Assembly (NCBI GenBank): GCA_004554205.1
Contig: SFNH01000024.1
Span: 1-20,841 of the forward strand
Direction: 5' to 3'
DNA: 20,841 bases
Origin: Clostridium sp.
Lineage (GTDB): Bacteria > Bacillota > Clostridia > Lachnospirales > Lachnospiraceae
Part shown: in pieces, positions 20,747 through 20,841 of the stretch
How the letters are laid out: every line of letters begins with the position of its first letter
Position numbering within the stretch: position 1 is the first letter of the stretch
Program-made: the position numbers and the translations under genes
The notes under the pieces: model-generated
Seen by the model: the letters and a program-made list of their open reading frames with translations, nothing else
Databases searched by the model: none
Told to the model about the DNA's origin: nothing

Positions 20747-20841
20747 GGGGTTGTACTGGTTTCGACGGGGGTCATGAATCTGGTGAAGCTATCCGCATGC
20801 GATGCGTTAAATGGCAAAATTAAAATTAAACGCAGACGAAA
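20747..20841 (+). ncRNA. ssrA: tmRNA (ssrA), 5' part
   Basis: The mature 5' end should be near GGGG at 20747-20750. GGGGTTGTACTGGTTTCGAC is the conserved tRNA-like start of tmRNA, followed by CGGGGGTC. The downstream part holds arms of the first pseudoknot region (CCGCATGCGATGCG). tmRNA with SmpB frees ribosomes stalled on broken mRNA and tags the unfinished protein. After the A-rich stretch, GCA GAC GAA at 20832-20840 is the likely start of the tag (Ala-Asp-Glu...), compared with ADDN or ANDEN types elsewhere. The resume codon is inferred from the preceding TTAAAC context. The rest of the tag, the other pseudoknots and the 3' CCA end are outside the window. Confidence 0.93.

Overview
This looks like a chromosomal window from a fairly GC-rich Clostridia bacterium, most likely of the Lachnospiraceae type. 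That is inferred from the clostridial NifS/NifU pair, SpoVB- and PdaA-like sporulation or cortex genes, several PTS permeases, the XRE-gene remnant and the strong AGGAG-type ribosome sites. Species cannot be named from sequence alone. No rRNA, tRNA, CRISPR array, prophage or complete insertion sequence is visible.

Layout. 1-1740 (minus): an AbgB-like M20 amidohydrolase followed by the start of a membrane-anchored N-terminal-nucleophile amide hydrolase cut by the window edge. 2106-4337 (plus): a three-domain glucose/maltose-type PTS permease (IIC-IIB-IIA) with its own strong promoter, ending in terminators and a palindromic cassette. 4535-6052 (minus): a SpoVB/MurJ-like flippase. 6352-10339 (plus): a tight operon nifS-nifU-mnmA-amidase, which supplies sulfur for Fe-S clusters and tRNA 2-thiouridine and ends in a lipoprotein murein amidase. 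10340-10960: an accessory gap with a 207-bp MITE, a broken XRE regulator gene and a 27-bp palindromic repeat. 10957-13572 (minus): GNAT acetyltransferase, iron-type alcohol dehydrogenase and PdaA-like deacetylase. 13774-14835 (plus): a DacF-like D,D-carboxypeptidase. 15106-20424 (plus): an RpiR-type regulator, murQ, murP, mupG and a metallophosphoesterase. 20747 to the end: the 5' part of the tmRNA gene ssrA.

How it fits together. The 15-19.5 kb block is a complete MurNAc/muropeptide-sugar salvage operon. MurP imports and phosphorylates MurNAc or MurNAc-GlcNAc, MupG cuts the phosphorylated disaccharide, and MurQ turns MurNAc-6P into GlcNAc-6P. MurP has no IIA domain; the IIA domain of the PTS protein at 2.1-4.3 kb is a plausible phosphate donor. 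An amidase, a muramic-acid deacetylase, a D,D-carboxypeptidase and a lipid flippase nearby give the window a strong cell-wall theme.

The most unusual signal is non-coding: a dispersed repeat family with ends GTAAC(A/T)GTT(C/T)AG. Two copies (99 and 207 bp) are each flanked by a perfect 8-bp direct repeat, and a 27-bp copy by a 7-of-8 repeat. GTAA ends with 8-bp duplications are the hallmark of IS66-family transposition, so I read these as IS66-type MITEs. They sit next to, or inside, the control regions of nifS, the carboxypeptidase gene and ssrA.
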